Shown in pieces: positions 20,702 to 29,471 of a DNA stretch of 64,000 bases. Numbering within the stretch: position 1 is the stretch's first letter; every line of letters begins with the position of its first letter. Under the pieces are notes generated by a model. The model worked only from the letters and a program-made list of their open reading frames with translations. It was not told where the DNA came from and searched no databases. This DNA is from Stenotrophomonas sp. SAM-B (GTDB lineage: Bacteria; Pseudomonadota; Gammaproteobacteria; Xanthomonadales; Xanthomonadaceae): the NCBI RefSeq assembly GCF_013387485.1, contig NZ_JABBXB010000002.1:310001-374000 (forward strand), read 5' to 3'. Made by a program: the position numbers and the translations under genes.

Positions 20702-21394
20702 TCAGGCCTGGTTGGCAGAGGCGAGCGTCTGCATCAGCACGGCCGCGGCTTCGGCGGACGAGGCCGGGTTCTGGCCGGTGATCAGCAGCCCATCGCTGAC
20801 CACGTACGAGCCCCAGTCCGGGCCCTGCGAGTAGTCGCCACCCGCGGCCTTGAGCATGTCTTCGACCAGGAAGGGCACCACCTCGGTCAGGCCGACGCCG
20901 GCTTCCTCGGTATTGGTGAAGCCGGTGACCTTCTTGCCCTGGACCAACGGGGTGCCCTCGGTGCTCTTGACGTGACGCAGCACGCCGGGGGCATGGCAGA
21001 CCAGCGCAACCGGCTTGCCGGCGGCGATGAAGGCTTCGATCAGCGCGATCGAGTGGCTGTCTTCGGCCAGGTCCCACAGCGGGCCATGACCGCCGGGATA
21101 GAACACGGTATCGAAGTCGGCCTGCGAGACGCTGTCCAGGCGCACGGTGTCGGCCAGCTGTGCGTTGGCGTCCGCATCGGCTTCGAAACGACGGGTGGCG
21201 TCGGTCTTGAAGTCGGGCTCGTTGCTCTTGGGATCCAGCGGCGGCTGCCCGCCCTTGGGCGAGGCCAGCACGATCTCGGCGCCGGCATCCTTGAAGGTGT
21301 AGTAGGGCGCGGCCAGCTCTTCCAGCCAGAAGCCGGTCTTCTTGCCGGTGTTGCCGAGTTCGTCGTGGGACGTCAATACGATGAGGACTTTCAT
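20702..21394 (-). CDS. DJ-1/PfpI superfamily protein, Hsp31-like (putative glyoxalase III/deglycase)
   Basis: A 230-residue class I glutamine-amidotransferase-like protein of the Hsp31/YhbO type. The nucleophile elbow is VALVCHAPGVL with the catalytic Cys-His. The conserved Glu-containing LEELAAPYYTFKDAG and PGGHGPLWDLAED are present, as is TGFTNTEEAGVGLTEVVPFLVE. Members act as methylglyoxal glyoxalases or chaperones. The region before its start carries a palindrome identical in design to the one before the neighbouring TetR gene (21420-21434 and 22109-22123). The pair therefore appears co-regulated, fitting electrophile (methylglyoxal/quinone) defence. Confidence 0.85.
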   Translation of the reverse strand: MKVLIVLTSHDELGNTGKKTGFWLEELAAPYYTFKDAGAEIVLASPKGGQPPLDPKSNEPDFKTDATRRFEADADANAQLADTVRLDSVSQADFDTVFYPGGHGPLWDLAEDSHSIALIEAFIAAGKPVALVCHAPGVLRHVKSTEGTPLVQGKKVTGFTNTEEAGVGLTEVVPFLVEDMLKAAGGDYSQGPDWGSYVVSDGLLITGQNPASSAEAAAVLMQTLASANQA

Positions 21395-21419
21395 GATGAG
21401 GCTCCTGTGGGGGTTTGAT

Positions 21420-21434
21420 TAGACTGGTCGTCTA
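21420..21434. promoter_or_regulatory. TetR-family operator upstream of the hsp31-like gene
   Basis: TAGAC-TGGTC-GTCTA lies 25 bases before the hsp31-like start. The same 5-5-5 palindrome with one loop change occurs at 22109-22123, and the identity extends outward (TGATT before, GTG after). It resembles NemR-type boxes (TAGAC/GTCTA arms). Confidence 0.7.
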
Positions 21435-21487
21435 GTGATGAGGCCGAGAAAAAACACGTCGTGGGACGTGCCTGGAACATCCCCTGC

Positions 21488-22087
21488 TCAGGGGGCGGTA
21501 TGCAGCATCCGCGCAGTCAACGCCACGGCATCGTCGAAGGGGCGGGCCGTGCGGGCGATCTTGACCATGATGCTGGTGCCCAGCCACAGCTGGTACAGGC
21601 GCCGCGCCACCGCATCGGGCGGGTCCTGGAGCGTCACCGATCCGTCGACGACGCCCGCTTCAAGCGCACGCGCCAGACGATCGGTGATCCCGGTGGTGCC
21701 GCGCTGGAGGGCGGCCCGCATGGCCTCGGACAGGTCGGCGACTTCCGCACCGAGCTTCACCGCCAGGCACTTGCCCTGGCAATCCTCGAACGACTGGCTG
21801 TCCTGCCATGCAGCGAAATACGTCTCCAGCTGCTCGGCCTTGGTCTGCCCGGGCTGCCGGAAGATGCGCTCCATGTCGGCGAGATAGGCGGTGAAGTAGT
21901 CCTCCAGCAGCGCCTCGCCGAACGCCTCCTTGGAGGCGAAGTAGTGGTAGAACGAGCCCTTGGGGACGCCCGCCGCCGCGAGCACTTCATTGAGGCCGAC
22001 GGCGGAGAAGCCCTTGGCGCCCATGATCCGCTGGCCGGTGGCCAGGATCGTGTCGCGGACGGGGGAGGTGGCGGAGGTGGAGTTCAT
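21488..22087 (-). CDS. TetR-family regulator, NemR/AcuR-like
   Basis: A 199-residue TetR-type repressor. The N-terminal HTH spans about residues 10-57 (DTILATGQRIMGAKGF, then VPKGSFYHYFASKEAF). The ligand-binding domain contains CQGKCLAVKLGAEV with C103 and C107, the same region in which NemR keeps its redox-active cysteine. The C-terminal LYQLWLGTSIMVKI helix is typical of this subfamily. It lies directly upstream of the DJ-1-like gene on the same strand, each gene with its own matching palindrome. A likely role is repression relieved by electrophiles; the ligand is inferred. Confidence 0.85.
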   Translation of the reverse strand: MNSTSATSPVRDTILATGQRIMGAKGFSAVGLNEVLAAAGVPKGSFYHYFASKEAFGEALLEDYFTAYLADMERIFRQPGQTKAEQLETYFAAWQDSQSFEDCQGKCLAVKLGAEVADLSEAMRAALQRGTTGITDRLARALEAGVVDGSVTLQDPPDAVARRLYQLWLGTSIMVKIARTARPFDDAVALTARMLHTAP

Positions 22088-22108
22088 GGGAGGGACTGTA
22101 CGCCTGAT

Positions 22109-22123
22109 TAGACCGGTCGTCTA
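22109..22123. promoter_or_regulatory. TetR-family autoregulatory operator
   Basis: TAGAC-CGGTC-GTCTA lies 22 bases before the TetR start and matches the site at 21420-21434 in both arms and flanks. This predicts autoregulation plus control of the hsp31-like gene. Confidence 0.7.
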
Positions 22124-22292
22124 GTGCCGGATAGGGCGATGCCGGCCGCGCGCTAGACGGTAGAAATACTGAGATCCAACCTGCACTTCCTTGGCGCATG
22201 ATGCGCGAAAGGCAGGAGCGTCCTGGGGATGCAGGGGGCACGCGCCTGTCCAGCACTTGATCCGCCATCCCCTCCACAGACAGGGTGCCGCC

Positions 22293-23795
22293 ATGACGTG
22301 CCCGCAGTCAGCGATCCCCCCGCGCGCGGCATCTGCTGCACGGCCGGTCTGCGTCCGGCTGCGTGTACGGTCTGCCGCCGGCGTCTGCGGCGCGGCGCTG
22401 CTCGGTGTGCTGGCAACGAGCGGATGCATGTCCACGCCCGCCTACGAGCGGCCCACCGTCGAGGTACCTGCTGCCTACCGGCTGCCCGGGATCGCATCGG
22501 CATCGGCGGACGGACCTTCGCTCGATACGTTGGCGCCCTGGTGGCAGGGCTTCGGCGATGCGCAGCTGGATGCGCTCGTCGACGAAGCGTTGCGCGCCAA
22601 TCACGATCTGGGCATCGCGGTGGCGCGGGTGGACGAGTTCGCCGCACGGGTCACGGCTGCCCGGTCGGCCGCGTTGCCGCAGTTGGGCTACGGCGTCAGC
22701 TCGGGCCGTCAGCGTGCGCCGGGGATCGGCGCATCCGGCACACACGCGGTGGGCCTGTTCGCCAGTTGGGAGATCGATCTCTGGGGGCGCCTGCGCAGCG
22801 AACAGAACGCCGCACGTGCCGAGTTGATGGCCAGCGAACAGGCGCGCCGGGGCGTGGCGTTGAGCGTGGTCGCCTCGGTGGTGGCCGGCTACATCACCCT
22901 GCTCGATCTGGATCGGCGCCTGGAGATCGCCAACGCCACCGTGGCCGGCCGCCGCGCGAGCGTGGCGCTCTTCCAGCTGCGCCTGGACGGCGGCGCACTG
23001 TCCGAGTTCGAAATGCTGCAGGTCAGCGCCGAGTACGAAAGCGCCGTGGCGGCCGTGCCGGAACTGCAGCAGGCGCTGGCCGAGCAGGAGAACGCGTTGT
23101 CGGTCCTGGTCGGACGCAATCCGGGCCCGATCGCGCGTGGCGGCACCTTGGAGACCCTGCAGCCGCCGGTGCCGCCGGCAGGACTGCCCTCCGATCTGCT
23201 CGCGCGGCGACCGGACATCCTGCAGAGCGAGCAGCAACTGGTGGCTGCGCATGCGCGTATCCAGGTGGCCCGGGCATTGTATTTTCCGTCCCTGTCACTG
23301 ACCGGACAGGGCGGGCGTGCCAGCGCGTCACTGGACGATCTGTTCAGTGGTCCGTCGCGGACGTGGTCCTTCGTTGGCCAACTGCTGGGGCCGATCTTCG
23401 CCGGCGGTGCGATCGATGCGGCAAACAGACAGGCACAGGCCCGCAACGTGCAGGCGGTGCTGGACTACCAGCGCACGATCCAGAACGCGTTCCGTGACGT
23501 CGACGACGCCCTGGCCGCCATCCAGTCGAAGACGGACCTGGTGGCGTCGCTGGAACGGCGGGTGGACGCATTGCGACGTGCGGTTGACCTGGCCCGGGAG
23601 CGGTATGACAACGGCTACGCGGATTACCTGGAGGTGCTCGATACCGAACGCGGACTGTTCTCCGCCGAGCTGGCGCTGAGCAGTGCACGCGGGGACCGCT
23701 ACCGGGCAAGCGTCGCGTTGTATCAGGCCCTGGGCGGGGATGGGGGGAACCGGGAGATGGCCAGTCGGTCATCGGTTTCCGGCCAGCCGCGCTGA
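22293..23795 (+). CDS. NodT-family efflux outer-membrane lipoprotein
   Basis: A 500-residue TolC-like outer-membrane factor. A long signal region ends in LATSGC (lipid cysteine near residue 45). Two OEP repeats follow: LDALVDEALRANHDLGIAVARVDEF with SWEIDLWGRLRSEQNAARAELMAS, then RRPDILQSEQQLVAAHARIQVARALYFPSL with VLDYQRTIQNAFRDVDDAL. It ends with a family-typical RYDNGYADYLEVLDTER. It is first in a four-gene efflux operon and should form the outer-membrane channel for the HlyD and DUF2955 partners. The start before the Arg-rich segment is not certain. Confidence 0.9.
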   Translation: MTCPQSAIPPRAASAARPVCVRLRVRSAAGVCGAALLGVLATSGCMSTPAYERPTVEVPAAYRLPGIASASADGPSLDTLAPWWQGFGDAQLDALVDEALRANHDLGIAVARVDEFAARVTAARSAALPQLGYGVSSGRQRAPGIGASGTHAVGLFASWEIDLWGRLRSEQNAARAELMASEQARRGVALSVVASVVAGYITLLDLDRRLEIANATVAGRRASVALFQLRLDGGALSEFEMLQVSAEYESAVAAVPELQQALAEQENALSVLVGRNPGPIARGGTLETLQPPVPPAGLPSDLLARRPDILQSEQQLVAAHARIQVARALYFPSLSLTGQGGRASASLDDLFSGPSRTWSFVGQLLGPIFAGGAIDAANRQAQARNVQAVLDYQRTIQNAFRDVDDALAAIQSKTDLVASLERRVDALRRAVDLARERYDNGYADYLEVLDTERGLFSAELALSSARGDRYRASVALYQALGGDGGNREMASRSSVSGQPR

Positions 23796-23823
23796 CACCA
23801 TCGACACGCCAGGAGAGGGCACG

Positions 23824-24963
23824 ATGCAGAACCAGCCGACAGAAGCGGATCCGACGCAGGCCGAGACCAGCGCAGCGCCAACCGCGCGGCCACCGCTGCG
23901 GCGTATCGTGCAGGCGGTGCAGGCGGTGCTGGCGCTGCTGCTGCTCGTCTTCGTCTATCACCTCGTCGCCGACCGCTTCACTCCCTATACCTCGCAGGCC
24001 ACCGTGGACGGTTTCCTGGTCCAGATCGCGCCGGAAGTGAGTGGGCCGGTGGTGAGCGTGGAGGTGCGCGACAACCACCCGGTGCGTGCCGGCCAGGTGC
24101 TGTTCCGTCTGGATCCGCTGCCGTTCGAAATCGCCCTGCGCGCGGCCCAGGCCAATCTGGCGGTTGTCCATCAGGGAATGGAGGCGACCGCCGCGGACGT
24201 GCGCGTCGCCACCGCGCAACTGCAGCGCCAGCGGGTGGAGCTGGCCAGCAGCCAGCAGTTGGGCCGGATCGTGCTGGATCTCGCTGCCAAGCGGGCCTTG
24301 TCCGAAACCTCGGCGATCCGCGCTCGCAGTGACATCGCGCGCGCACGCGCGGAGATCCAGCGCGCCGAGGCCGAGGCCGAGCGTGCGCGCATCCGCCTGG
24401 GCAGTGGGGAGGGCGGGTCTCCGCAGGTGCTCCAGGCAATGGCTGCCGTCGACCAGGCCGCGCTGGACCTGCGCCATGCCACGGTGGTGGCGCCGGCGGT
24501 CGGCGCCATCAGCAATCTGCGGCTGGCGCCTGGCCAGTTCGTCGGCCGCGGCCAACCCGTGCTGGGGTTCATCGGCGACGGGCCGCGCTGGGTCACCGCA
24601 GCCATGCGCGAGAACCAGTTGGGTCGCATCGCACCCGGGAATCGGGCCTATGTGGCCTTCGACGATCGGCCGGGGCAGGTCTTCGTCGGGCGCGTGGACA
24701 GCATCGGCGAGGGCATTGCACGCGGGGGCGAGGCGCCGACCGGTGAGCTGCCGACGGTCACGGCGCCTACCGGGTGGCTGCGCGAACCCCAGCGTTTCCC
24801 CGTGCACATCGTGCTCGACCCGCCCACGCAACCGACCGCGCGACTGCCGGGGCGGAGTGGTGCGCAGGCCAGCGTGGTGGTGCTGACCGCCGAGCGTTCG
24901 CTGCTCAATCCATTGGCCCGTGCATGGATATGGCTGGCCGCACAGTTGAGCTACCTGCAATGA
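23824..24963 (+). CDS. HlyD/EmrA-type membrane fusion (periplasmic adaptor) protein
   Basis: A 379-residue adaptor with a single N-terminal TM (about residues 23-45, QAVLALLLLVFVYHLVAD). The biotinyl-lipoyl half-motif VDGFLVQIAPEVSGPVVSVEVRDNHPV is followed by an alpha-helical hairpin and a second lipoyl half (ATVVAPAVGAISNLRLAPGQFV). A beta-barrel domain ends the protein. AGGAGAG precedes the ATG at 23824. Its TGA overlaps the ATG of the DUF2955 gene, so adaptor and pump are translationally coupled. Confidence 0.9.
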   Translation: MQNQPTEADPTQAETSAAPTARPPLRRIVQAVQAVLALLLLVFVYHLVADRFTPYTSQATVDGFLVQIAPEVSGPVVSVEVRDNHPVRAGQVLFRLDPLPFEIALRAAQANLAVVHQGMEATAADVRVATAQLQRQRVELASSQQLGRIVLDLAAKRALSETSAIRARSDIARARAEIQRAEAEAERARIRLGSGEGGSPQVLQAMAAVDQAALDLRHATVVAPAVGAISNLRLAPGQFVGRGQPVLGFIGDGPRWVTAAMRENQLGRIAPGNRAYVAFDDRPGQVFVGRVDSIGEGIARGGEAPTGELPTVTAPTGWLREPQRFPVHIVLDPPTQPTARLPGRSGAQASVVVLTAERSLLNPLARAWIWLAAQLSYLQ

Positions 24964-26006
24964 ACGCGTCCTCCAGCGCGACCACGATCCGGCTGCACGG
25001 CGTGCTGCGCTTCGCGGTCGCGGTCACCGCCGCGTTCGTCATCGGCGAGGTGATGCAGTGGTGGCCGAGCTTCCTCGCGGCGGTGTTTGTCGCGGTGCTG
25101 CTCTCCAGCCTGCCGGTGCGGCCCACGCCCCGCATGGCGCTGGGCCTGGTGATGGTGATGACGGTCGTGGCCTGGGTCCCGTACCTGTTGGCGTCGCTGT
25201 TGCGGGGGATGCCGATCGTGCTGTTCGGGCTGACCCTGCTCGGCATGTTCCTCGCCTTCTTCGGCCTGCTGCTCGGGCGCCCGCGGCTGCCGGCGATGCT
25301 GCTGCTGATCTGCCTGGCGGTGATCCCAGTGGTGGTGATGACCGCACCGGCGCAGGCCGCCGTGTTGCCCTGGGCGCTGGTACGCGGCATGGCGCTGGCG
25401 GTGGTGCTGATGCTGGCGGTCCATGCGCTGTGGCCGGTGCTGCCTGCGCCATCGGCGGCTCCACCGGCCGGTCCGTTGCCGGGCTCGCCACTCGCGCTGG
25501 CGATCGTCTCGACCCTGGTGCTGTTGCCTGTCCTGCTGGTCTACCTATTGCTGGGGCTGGTCGATGCGCTGCCGGTGATCGTCACCACGGTGATGCTGGT
25601 GATCAATTTCGAGCCGCAACGCAGTGCACGGCATGCGCTCGCGCTGGTGCTCGGCAACCTCGCGGGTGGATTGCTGGGCTGGTGCCTGCATGTGGTGCTG
25701 TTGAGTACCCCGAATCTGCTGTTCCTGAGCCTGTTGCTGCTGCTGGTGATGATCGGCTTCGGCCGCTGGATCAGCGCTGGCGGGGCGGTCGGCGCCGTCG
25801 CGCTGGTGGCCTGCAACGCGGCACTGATCATCTTCGGTACGGCGCTGGCCACCGGCCCGACCTCGGTCATGGTCTGGCTCACCCGCCTGACCCAGTTCGC
25901 GCTGGCCGGCGCAGTCGCGCTGACCCTGATGCACCTGCTCTGGCGCTGGCTGCCCCGCGCGGCGGCTCCGTCCCCATCCCCTTCCGTGTCCCCCCATCCG
26001 CGCTGA
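24960..26006 (+). CDS. DUF2955 inner-membrane efflux protein
   Basis: A 348-residue polytopic protein with about ten hydrophobic segments arranged as two blocks, for example FAVAVTAAFVIGEVMQWWPSF and LALVLGNLAGGLLGWCLHVVLL. It fits DUF2955, a family related to FUSC/aromatic-acid exporter proteins and usually paired with HlyD adaptors. It probably provides substrate recognition and transport at the inner membrane. It overlaps the HlyD gene by ATGA and is followed after 17 bases by a fourth membrane gene. Substrate unknown; organic acids or drugs are plausible. Confidence 0.85.
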   Translation: MNASSSATTIRLHGVLRFAVAVTAAFVIGEVMQWWPSFLAAVFVAVLLSSLPVRPTPRMALGLVMVMTVVAWVPYLLASLLRGMPIVLFGLTLLGMFLAFFGLLLGRPRLPAMLLLICLAVIPVVVMTAPAQAAVLPWALVRGMALAVVLMLAVHALWPVLPAPSAAPPAGPLPGSPLALAIVSTLVLLPVLLVYLLLGLVDALPVIVTTVMLVINFEPQRSARHALALVLGNLAGGLLGWCLHVVLLSTPNLLFLSLLLLLVMIGFGRWISAGGAVGAVALVACNAALIIFGTALATGPTSVMVWLTRLTQFALAGAVALTLMHLLWRWLPRAAAPSPSPSVSPHPR

Positions 26007-26023
26007 GCGCGAGGAGCATTGCG

Positions 26024-26566
26024 ATGACCACCCTTGATTCTCCCCAGGTTCCCGGTGTGCAGCCGTCCGATCCACGCCAGCGGCGGCGATTGATCCTCGG
26101 TGTCGCGGTCTGGATCGTGGGATGGATACTCGGCCTGGGCCTGATGCCCGTGGTGGAGGCGTCCACCTTGTCCGATGGCCTGAAGACCACGCTCAACGGC
26201 GTTCTGCTGCTCGGGTTCCCCAAGCTGTTCCTGGTGCTTGCGGTGGCGATCATGGGCAAGCCCGGGTTCGCCTATCTCAAGTCGCTGATCGGCGGGCACC
26301 TGCGCCGCTTTGCGCCGGCGGCGCAGGTCAGCCCATTGCGCTACCGGATCGGGCTGATCCTGTTCATCGCGGTCATCGTGCTGAGCTCGATCGGACCGTA
26401 CGTCGCGCCGCAGAGCGGCTCGCTGCGCATGCAGCACCCGCACCTGGTCGCCATGAGTGGTGACCTGCTGCTGGTGGTCAGCCTGTTCCTGCTGGGCGGC
26501 GACTTTTGGGACAAGCTGCGGTCCCTGTTCGTCCGCGACGCCAAAGCGGTGTTTCCGCCGTCGTGA
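26024..26566 (+). CDS. Small multi-pass membrane protein of the efflux operon
   Basis: A 180-residue protein with about four TM helices: LILGVAVWIVGWILGLGLMP, GVLLLGFPKLFLVLAVAIMG, IGLILFIAVIVLSSIGPYVA and LLLVVSLFLLGGDFWDKL. A basic cytoplasmic stretch lies near residue 80. GAGGAG precedes its ATG. It resembles the short transporter-suffix proteins found beside transporters; no catalytic motif is visible. Position at the end of the NodT/HlyD/DUF2955 operon suggests an accessory or regulatory subunit of that exporter. Confidence 0.65.
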   Translation: MTTLDSPQVPGVQPSDPRQRRRLILGVAVWIVGWILGLGLMPVVEASTLSDGLKTTLNGVLLLGFPKLFLVLAVAIMGKPGFAYLKSLIGGHLRRFAPAAQVSPLRYRIGLILFIAVIVLSSIGPYVAPQSGSLRMQHPHLVAMSGDLLLVVSLFLLGGDFWDKLRSLFVRDAKAVFPPS

Positions 26567-26580
26567 GCGGCCACGGCAGG

Positions 26581-26597
26581 CCCCCGGTGGCCGGGGG
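26581..26597. terminator. GC hairpin after efflux operon
   Basis: CCCCCGG-TGG-CCGGGGG forms a perfect 7-bp stem 14 bases after the stop of the last efflux gene. It lacks a following U-run. It likely marks the end of the operon. Confidence 0.5.
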
Positions 26598-26647
26598 ATC
26601 ACGGTATATTCCCCGGCCCCATTTCATTGCCAGATCCAGACCACGCC

Positions 26648-26917
26648 ATGAGCACGCCCCGGAAATACTACAAACACCCTGCGGAATCCGAGATCGGCAA
26701 CGGCACGATCTACCTCGAGGCGCAGGGCGATGTGATCGTCCGCCAGGTCGAAAGCTATCGCAGCGTGCTGGTCTGGGCCGACAAATCCGGGCAGGCCGAC
26801 GCGCGTTTCCCGCTGTCCGATCAGCCCTTGTCCTGGCTGGACCTCGATTCGGATGACAGCATCACCGCCAGCCAGTTTGAAGCGGTCTGGAAGCAAGCCA
26901 AGGCCGTGTCCGGCTGA
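26648..26917 (+). CDS. Small conserved hypothetical protein
   Basis: An 89-residue soluble, acidic protein with no signal peptide or TM segment. Codon use and an isolated transcription unit (own upstream spacer, GC hairpin before it) support it as a real gene. It has an EIGNGTIYLEAQGDVIVRQVE beta-rich core and a C-terminal DSDDSITASQFEAVWKQA helix that loosely recalls an EF-hand-like acidic loop, but this is weak. I do not recognise a function. Confidence 0.6.
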   Translation: MSTPRKYYKHPAESEIGNGTIYLEAQGDVIVRQVESYRSVLVWADKSGQADARFPLSDQPLSWLDLDSDDSITASQFEAVWKQAKAVSG

Positions 26918-26936
26918 GGTTGCCGGGGCGCGGGAC

Positions 26937-28304
26937 TCAGACCGTCCAGCCCGGGCGTTCCGCCGCCGCCACATGCATCAGCTGATCCAGCTGGCGCAGC
27001 GCCCGGTGCAGTTCCTGCCGGTGGGCGGCCGCGCCCAATGAAATCCGCACCGCATCGTTGATCGCCACGCCTTCGGGCGTAAAGGCCGACGACGGTGCGA
27101 TGCCCAGGCCCTGCAGCCGCGCGGCGTGGGTCAGGCTCGCATCGGTCCAGTGCGCCGGCAGCCGACACCACGCATGCACGCCCGCGCAGTGCTGCAGGAA
27201 GCGCGGCGACAACGCCGACTGCGCCAGGTAGCGGCGCTCGGCCGCCTCTTCCTGCACCAGCGTCAGCATCGCCTGGGCCGAGCCATCCAGGATCAGCTGC
27301 GTCACCAGGGCATTCATCAGTGGCGGCGCCATCAGGTTGACCGCGCGCAGGGCATCGAGCACCGGTTGCCGGTCCATGCCGTCGGGCAGGCGCACGAAAC
27401 CGGTGTGCAATCCCGGGCTCAGGCACTTGGAGAGGGTGGAGATGTAGCAGGTGTGCCGTGGCGCCAGCAGCGCGAGCGGGCCAGCGGCGTCGTCGACCAG
27501 CAGCCAGTACGGATCGTCTTCGATCAGTCGCAGGTCCTGCGTGCGGATCACCTGGGCCAGCGCATCGCGGCGTGCCTGCGGCATCGTGTGGGCGGTGGGG
27601 TTCTGCGCGGTCGGGTTGAGGTAGATCAGCCGTGCGCCCTGCTGCTTCGCGGCGCGCGCCAGCGCGTCCGGACGCATGCCGTGCGCGTCGCACTCGACCA
27701 CGTGCAGCCGTCGCTCCAGCACCCGCGCGGCGTGCAGCAGTCCCGGATAGACCAGGGGCTCGCACAGGATGGTGTCGCCGGCGTCGGTCAACGCCAGCAG
27801 CAGCGCCGACAGCGCCGCCTGCGCGCCTTCGGTGACGACCAGCGTATCGGCATCGACCTTGCCGAGGATCGGTTTGAGCCAGTGCTGGGCCGCCCGGTGA
27901 TCGGCGCGGCTGCCGCCGCCCACGTGATACGTCATCAGATTGTCCGCATCGCTGCGGGTCAGCACGGACGACAGGCCACGCCGCAGCACGTCGGCGACCT
28001 GGCCGCCGCCGGGGCTGGGCGGCAGGTTCATGCTCAGGTCGACCAGTTGGGTCAGTTCCACCTGCGGCGGCGCGACGAACGAGCCGAGCGGGCCGCGCGC
28101 ATCGATCAATCCGCGTTTGCGTGCCTCGGTGAACGCGCGGGTGATGGTGGTCAGGTCCACGCCGAGTTCGGCGGCGAGCGCGCGCTGTGCGGGCAGGCGC
28201 TCACCGGGGCGCAGCGCGCCGGACCAGACCGCACGTTCCAGTGCCTGCACGATGCGCAGGTAGACCGGCCCGTGGCCGTCGGCGATGAGGGGGCTCCATT
28301 CCAT
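26937..28304 (-). CDS. MocR-type regulator (GntR HTH + aminotransferase-like domain)
   Basis: A 455-residue MocR/PdxR-class protein. A GntR winged helix occupies residues 10-78 (LRPGERLPAQRALAAELGVDLTTITRAF). It is followed by a class I aminotransferase fold with the PLP lysine K293 in STLSKCLSPGLHTGFVRLP, and IYLNPTAQNPTAHTMP upstream. Such proteins use PLP or amino-acid derivatives as effectors rather than as catalysts. It is divergent from the cyo operon. Its 5' region carries an ATCATGT direct repeat and a GCGACA palindrome that could be its operator. Target unknown. Confidence 0.85.
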   Translation of the reverse strand: MEWSPLIADGHGPVYLRIVQALERAVWSGALRPGERLPAQRALAAELGVDLTTITRAFTEARKRGLIDARGPLGSFVAPPQVELTQLVDLSMNLPPSPGGGQVADVLRRGLSSVLTRSDADNLMTYHVGGGSRADHRAAQHWLKPILGKVDADTLVVTEGAQAALSALLLALTDAGDTILCEPLVYPGLLHAARVLERRLHVVECDAHGMRPDALARAAKQQGARLIYLNPTAQNPTAHTMPQARRDALAQVIRTQDLRLIEDDPYWLLVDDAAGPLALLAPRHTCYISTLSKCLSPGLHTGFVRLPDGMDRQPVLDALRAVNLMAPPLMNALVTQLILDGSAQAMLTLVQEEAAERRYLAQSALSPRFLQHCAGVHAWCRLPAHWTDASLTHAARLQGLGIAPSSAFTPEGVAINDAVRISLGAAAHRQELHRALRQLDQLMHVAAAERPGWTV

Positions 28305-28337
28305 GCGCGCATGTTACGCGCGGCGCTGGGCCGGGCT

Positions 28338-28370
28338 GCGACAGTGTGTCGCATCATGTATGGATCATGT
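28338..28370. promoter_or_regulatory. Palindrome plus direct repeat between MocR gene and cyoA
   Basis: GCGACA-GTG-TGTCGC (28338-28352) is directly followed by two copies of ATCATGT (28353-28359 and 28364-28370) in the same orientation, 11 bases apart. MocR proteins commonly bind spaced direct repeats, so this is a candidate autoregulatory site. It might also influence the divergent cyo operon. Confidence 0.4.
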
Positions 28371-28399
28371 CGTTGCCTAACGTACGCGGCTGCGGCGGG

Positions 28400-28433
28400 C
28401 ACCCCCCATGCATATCGGTCATGCAGGGGGGTG
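28400..28433 (+). other. GC hairpin in the cyoA 5' region
   Basis: The arms CACCCCCCATGCA (28400-28412) and TGCAGGGGGGTG (28422-28433) pair with one bulged base. It lies about 60 bases before the chosen cyoA start, so it may be in the cyo leader. It could act as an attenuator, an RNA-stability element or a terminator for upstream transcription. Confidence 0.4.
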
Positions 28434-28494
28434 TTCGCCACTTTTCATGATCCGGGCCGCCCGGCCCGGCACTGCGTTGGAAGGGCCGTCACGC

Positions 28495-29469
28495 ATGAAC
28501 CCCGCTACACATCCCGCTCGCCGCGCCAGCCCGGCCGGTCGAGCCCGCGCCGGACGCTGGTTCGGCCTGGCAGCGCTGCTGCCATTGCTCACAGGGTGCA
28601 AGAACCTGGAGCTGTTCAACCCCATGGGCAGCATCGCCGAGCAGGAAATGCAGCTGATCCTGGTCTGCACCGGCCTGATGCTGCTGGTGGTGATCCCGGT
28701 GATCATCCTCACGCTGTACTTCGCGTGGCACTACCGCGAGTCCAACAAGGAGGCCACCTACGCGCCGACCTGGTCGCATTCCACCGCGATCGAAGTGGTG
28801 GTGTGGACGATTCCGTGCCTGATCGTGGTCGTGCTCGGCGTGTTGATCTGGAAGAGCACCCACGCACTGGATCCCTACCGCCCGATCGCGTCGGACAAGC
28901 CCGCGCTGCGTGTGGAAGTGGTCTCGCTCAACTGGAAATGGCTGTTCATCTACCCGGACCACAACGTGGCCACGGTCAATGAGCTGGTGATGCCGGTCGA
29001 TACGCCGGTCGCCTTCAAGCTGACCTCCGAGTCGATGATGAATGCCTTCTTCGTGCCGCAGCTGGGCAGCATGGTCTACACCATGCCCGCGATGCAGACC
29101 CGTCTGCACCTGATCGGCCACACGCCGGGCACCTATGCCGGCATGTCGTCCGCCTACAGCGGTTCGGGCTTCTCGGACATGAAATTCGATGCGCGGGTGA
29201 TGACCGAGGCGGACTTCGCGCAGTGGCTGGCGCAGTCGCGCGGCACCGCCGAGCACCTGGACCAGGCCCGCCTGGCCGAACTGGAGAAGCCGACCCACGG
29301 TGCGCCGATGCAGCGCTTCGCCAGCGTGGACACCGGTCTGTTCGACAGCATCCTGCGCCGTTACGGCGGCATGCCCGACGACGAGATCTGCCTGCCCGGC
29401 GAAGAGCCCGGCGCGAAATCCCAACTCGTAAGCCTGGCCGCGTCTGCCAGCCGTACCGCGGAGAACTGA
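28495..29469 (+). CDS. cyoA: Cytochrome bo3 ubiquinol oxidase subunit II
   Basis: A 324-residue lipoprotein subunit (lipobox LLTGC) with two TM helices ([19 protein letters not shown], then [24 protein letters not shown]) and a periplasmic cupredoxin domain. The cupredoxin lacks the CuA cysteines: the equivalent stretch reads [20 protein letters not shown]. It is therefore a quinol, not cytochrome c, oxidase. The ATG at 28495 has GGAAGG upstream; an earlier in-frame ATG at 28447 is less likely. First gene of cyoABCD. Confidence 0.93.
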   Translation: MNPATHPARRASPAGRARAGRWFGLAALLPLLTGCKNLELFNPMGSIAEQEMQLILVCTGLMLLVVIPVIILTLYFAWHYRESNKEATYAPTWSHSTAIEVVVWTIPCLIVVVLGVLIWKSTHALDPYRPIASDKPALRVEVVSLNWKWLFIYPDHNVATVNELVMPVDTPVAFKLTSESMMNAFFVPQLGSMVYTMPAMQTRLHLIGHTPGTYAGMSSAYSGSGFSDMKFDARVMTEADFAQWLAQSRGTAEHLDQARLAELEKPTHGAPMQRFASVDTGLFDSILRRYGGMPDDEICLPGEEPGAKSQLVSLAASASRTAEN

Positions 29470-29471
29470 TT

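Noticed and set aside
22144..22160. Third TetR operator (TAGACGGTAG) before the NodT gene
   Set aside because: Only one arm resembles the palindrome; no matching second half-site, so control of the efflux operon is not supported.
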